A DNA stretch of 58,481 nucleotides from an uncultured Acetatifactor sp. (lineage in GTDB: Bacteria; Bacillota; Clostridia; Lachnospirales; Lachnospiraceae), in the NCBI GenBank assembly GCA_910578815.1, contig CAJTSE010000024.1, positions 1 to 58,481 on the forward strand, written 5' to 3'. Positions 58,399 through 58,481 of this stretch are shown here, piece by piece. Below the pieces are notes generated by a model. The model was not told where the DNA came from. It did no database searches and saw only the letters and a program-made list of their open reading frames with translations. Positions within the stretch are counted from its first letter, which is position 1; each line of letters starts with the position of its first letter. The position numbers and the translations under genes were made by a program.

Positions 58399-58481
58399 TT
58401 ACCTCATGGTACTTCGCTGTATGGCGTCAAGGTGCAGACCGCGGAACATTTGATTCAGTTGATCGCCTACCTGTCTGGCAA
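58399..58481 (-). CDS. C-terminal end of a tape-measure-like protein (partial)
   Basis: The only open minus-strand frame reads ARQVGDQLNQMFRGLHLDAIQRSTMR and stops at 58399-58401. Its place just ahead of the 92-aa gene mirrors the place of the 1338-aa tape-measure end ahead of the 84-aa gene. The assignment depends on that parallel; the rest of the gene is outside the window. Confidence 0.4.
   Translation of the reverse strand, partial: ARQVGDQLNQMFRGLHLDAIQRSTMR

Noticed and set aside
1..58481. CRISPR arrays, tRNA or rRNA genes
   Set aside because: No regularly spaced short repeats, no cloverleaf-like sequence with TTC-A-TC arm and no rRNA signature noticed on either strand.

Overview
The window looks like a chromosomal segment of a low-to-mid GC Clostridia bacterium, most likely a gut Lachnospiraceae. 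The reasons are a six-cysteine SCIFF peptide with its radical-SAM maturase, a fused SecDF, a DAP-type MurE, a YugP-type zinc peptidase, and the Firmicute order priA-def-fmt-(zinc peptidase)-rsmB-rlmN. It has three zones: a plus-strand contractile-tail prophage part (1 to about 19.97 kb), a housekeeping block (about 19.98-42.06 kb), and a second, minus-strand prophage part (about 42.1 kb to the window end). No integrase, terminase, portal or replication gene is visible in either prophage part.

Zone 1 has PBSX-like order: end of a minor head protein, small proteins, scaffold, major capsid, connector/closure/gp10/terminator proteins, sheath, tube, tail chaperone with a canonical A AAA AAC -1 slippery site, tape measure, LysM hub protein, XkdQ/R/S/T/U-like baseplate proteins, fibre adaptor, a 626-residue fibre of InlB/Flg_new-like repeats, then XhlA, holin and amidase endolysin. 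A small regulatory patch follows: an HTH gene, two short genes and two promoters that share a 14-nt box.

Zone 2 starts with a 5'-truncated amidase overlapping pstS-pstC-pstA-(GNAT relic)-pstB. Next come degV and a CorC-type protein on the minus strand, a TIGR04086 membrane protein, scfA-terminator-scfB, secDF, an SGNH hydrolase with a polytopic membrane protein behind a palindromic promoter, and then murE, priA, def, fmt, yugP, rsmB and rlmN.

Zone 3, read from the window end backwards, has the end of a tape-measure-like protein, a 92-aa protein, and a TP901-type tape measure gene split by a 2.2-kb AT-rich segment. That segment carries opposite-strand cargo: a lipoprotein, zinc-ribbon proteins and a 69-aa protein. 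After the second half of the tape measure come an 84-aa paralogue, tail/baseplate proteins (one DUF5048), and two further adaptor+fibre pairs. A third fibre gene survives only as its 5' end joined to its terminator. The last fibre abuts rlmN. The fibres of the two prophage zones are close homologues in inverted orientation, with identical runs of at least 35 nt, on either side of the housekeeping block. The most unusual signals are this inverted fibre pair, the fibre relic, the split tape measure with a structured junction sequence, and two tandem stem-loops with identical heptaloops before the lipoprotein gene.
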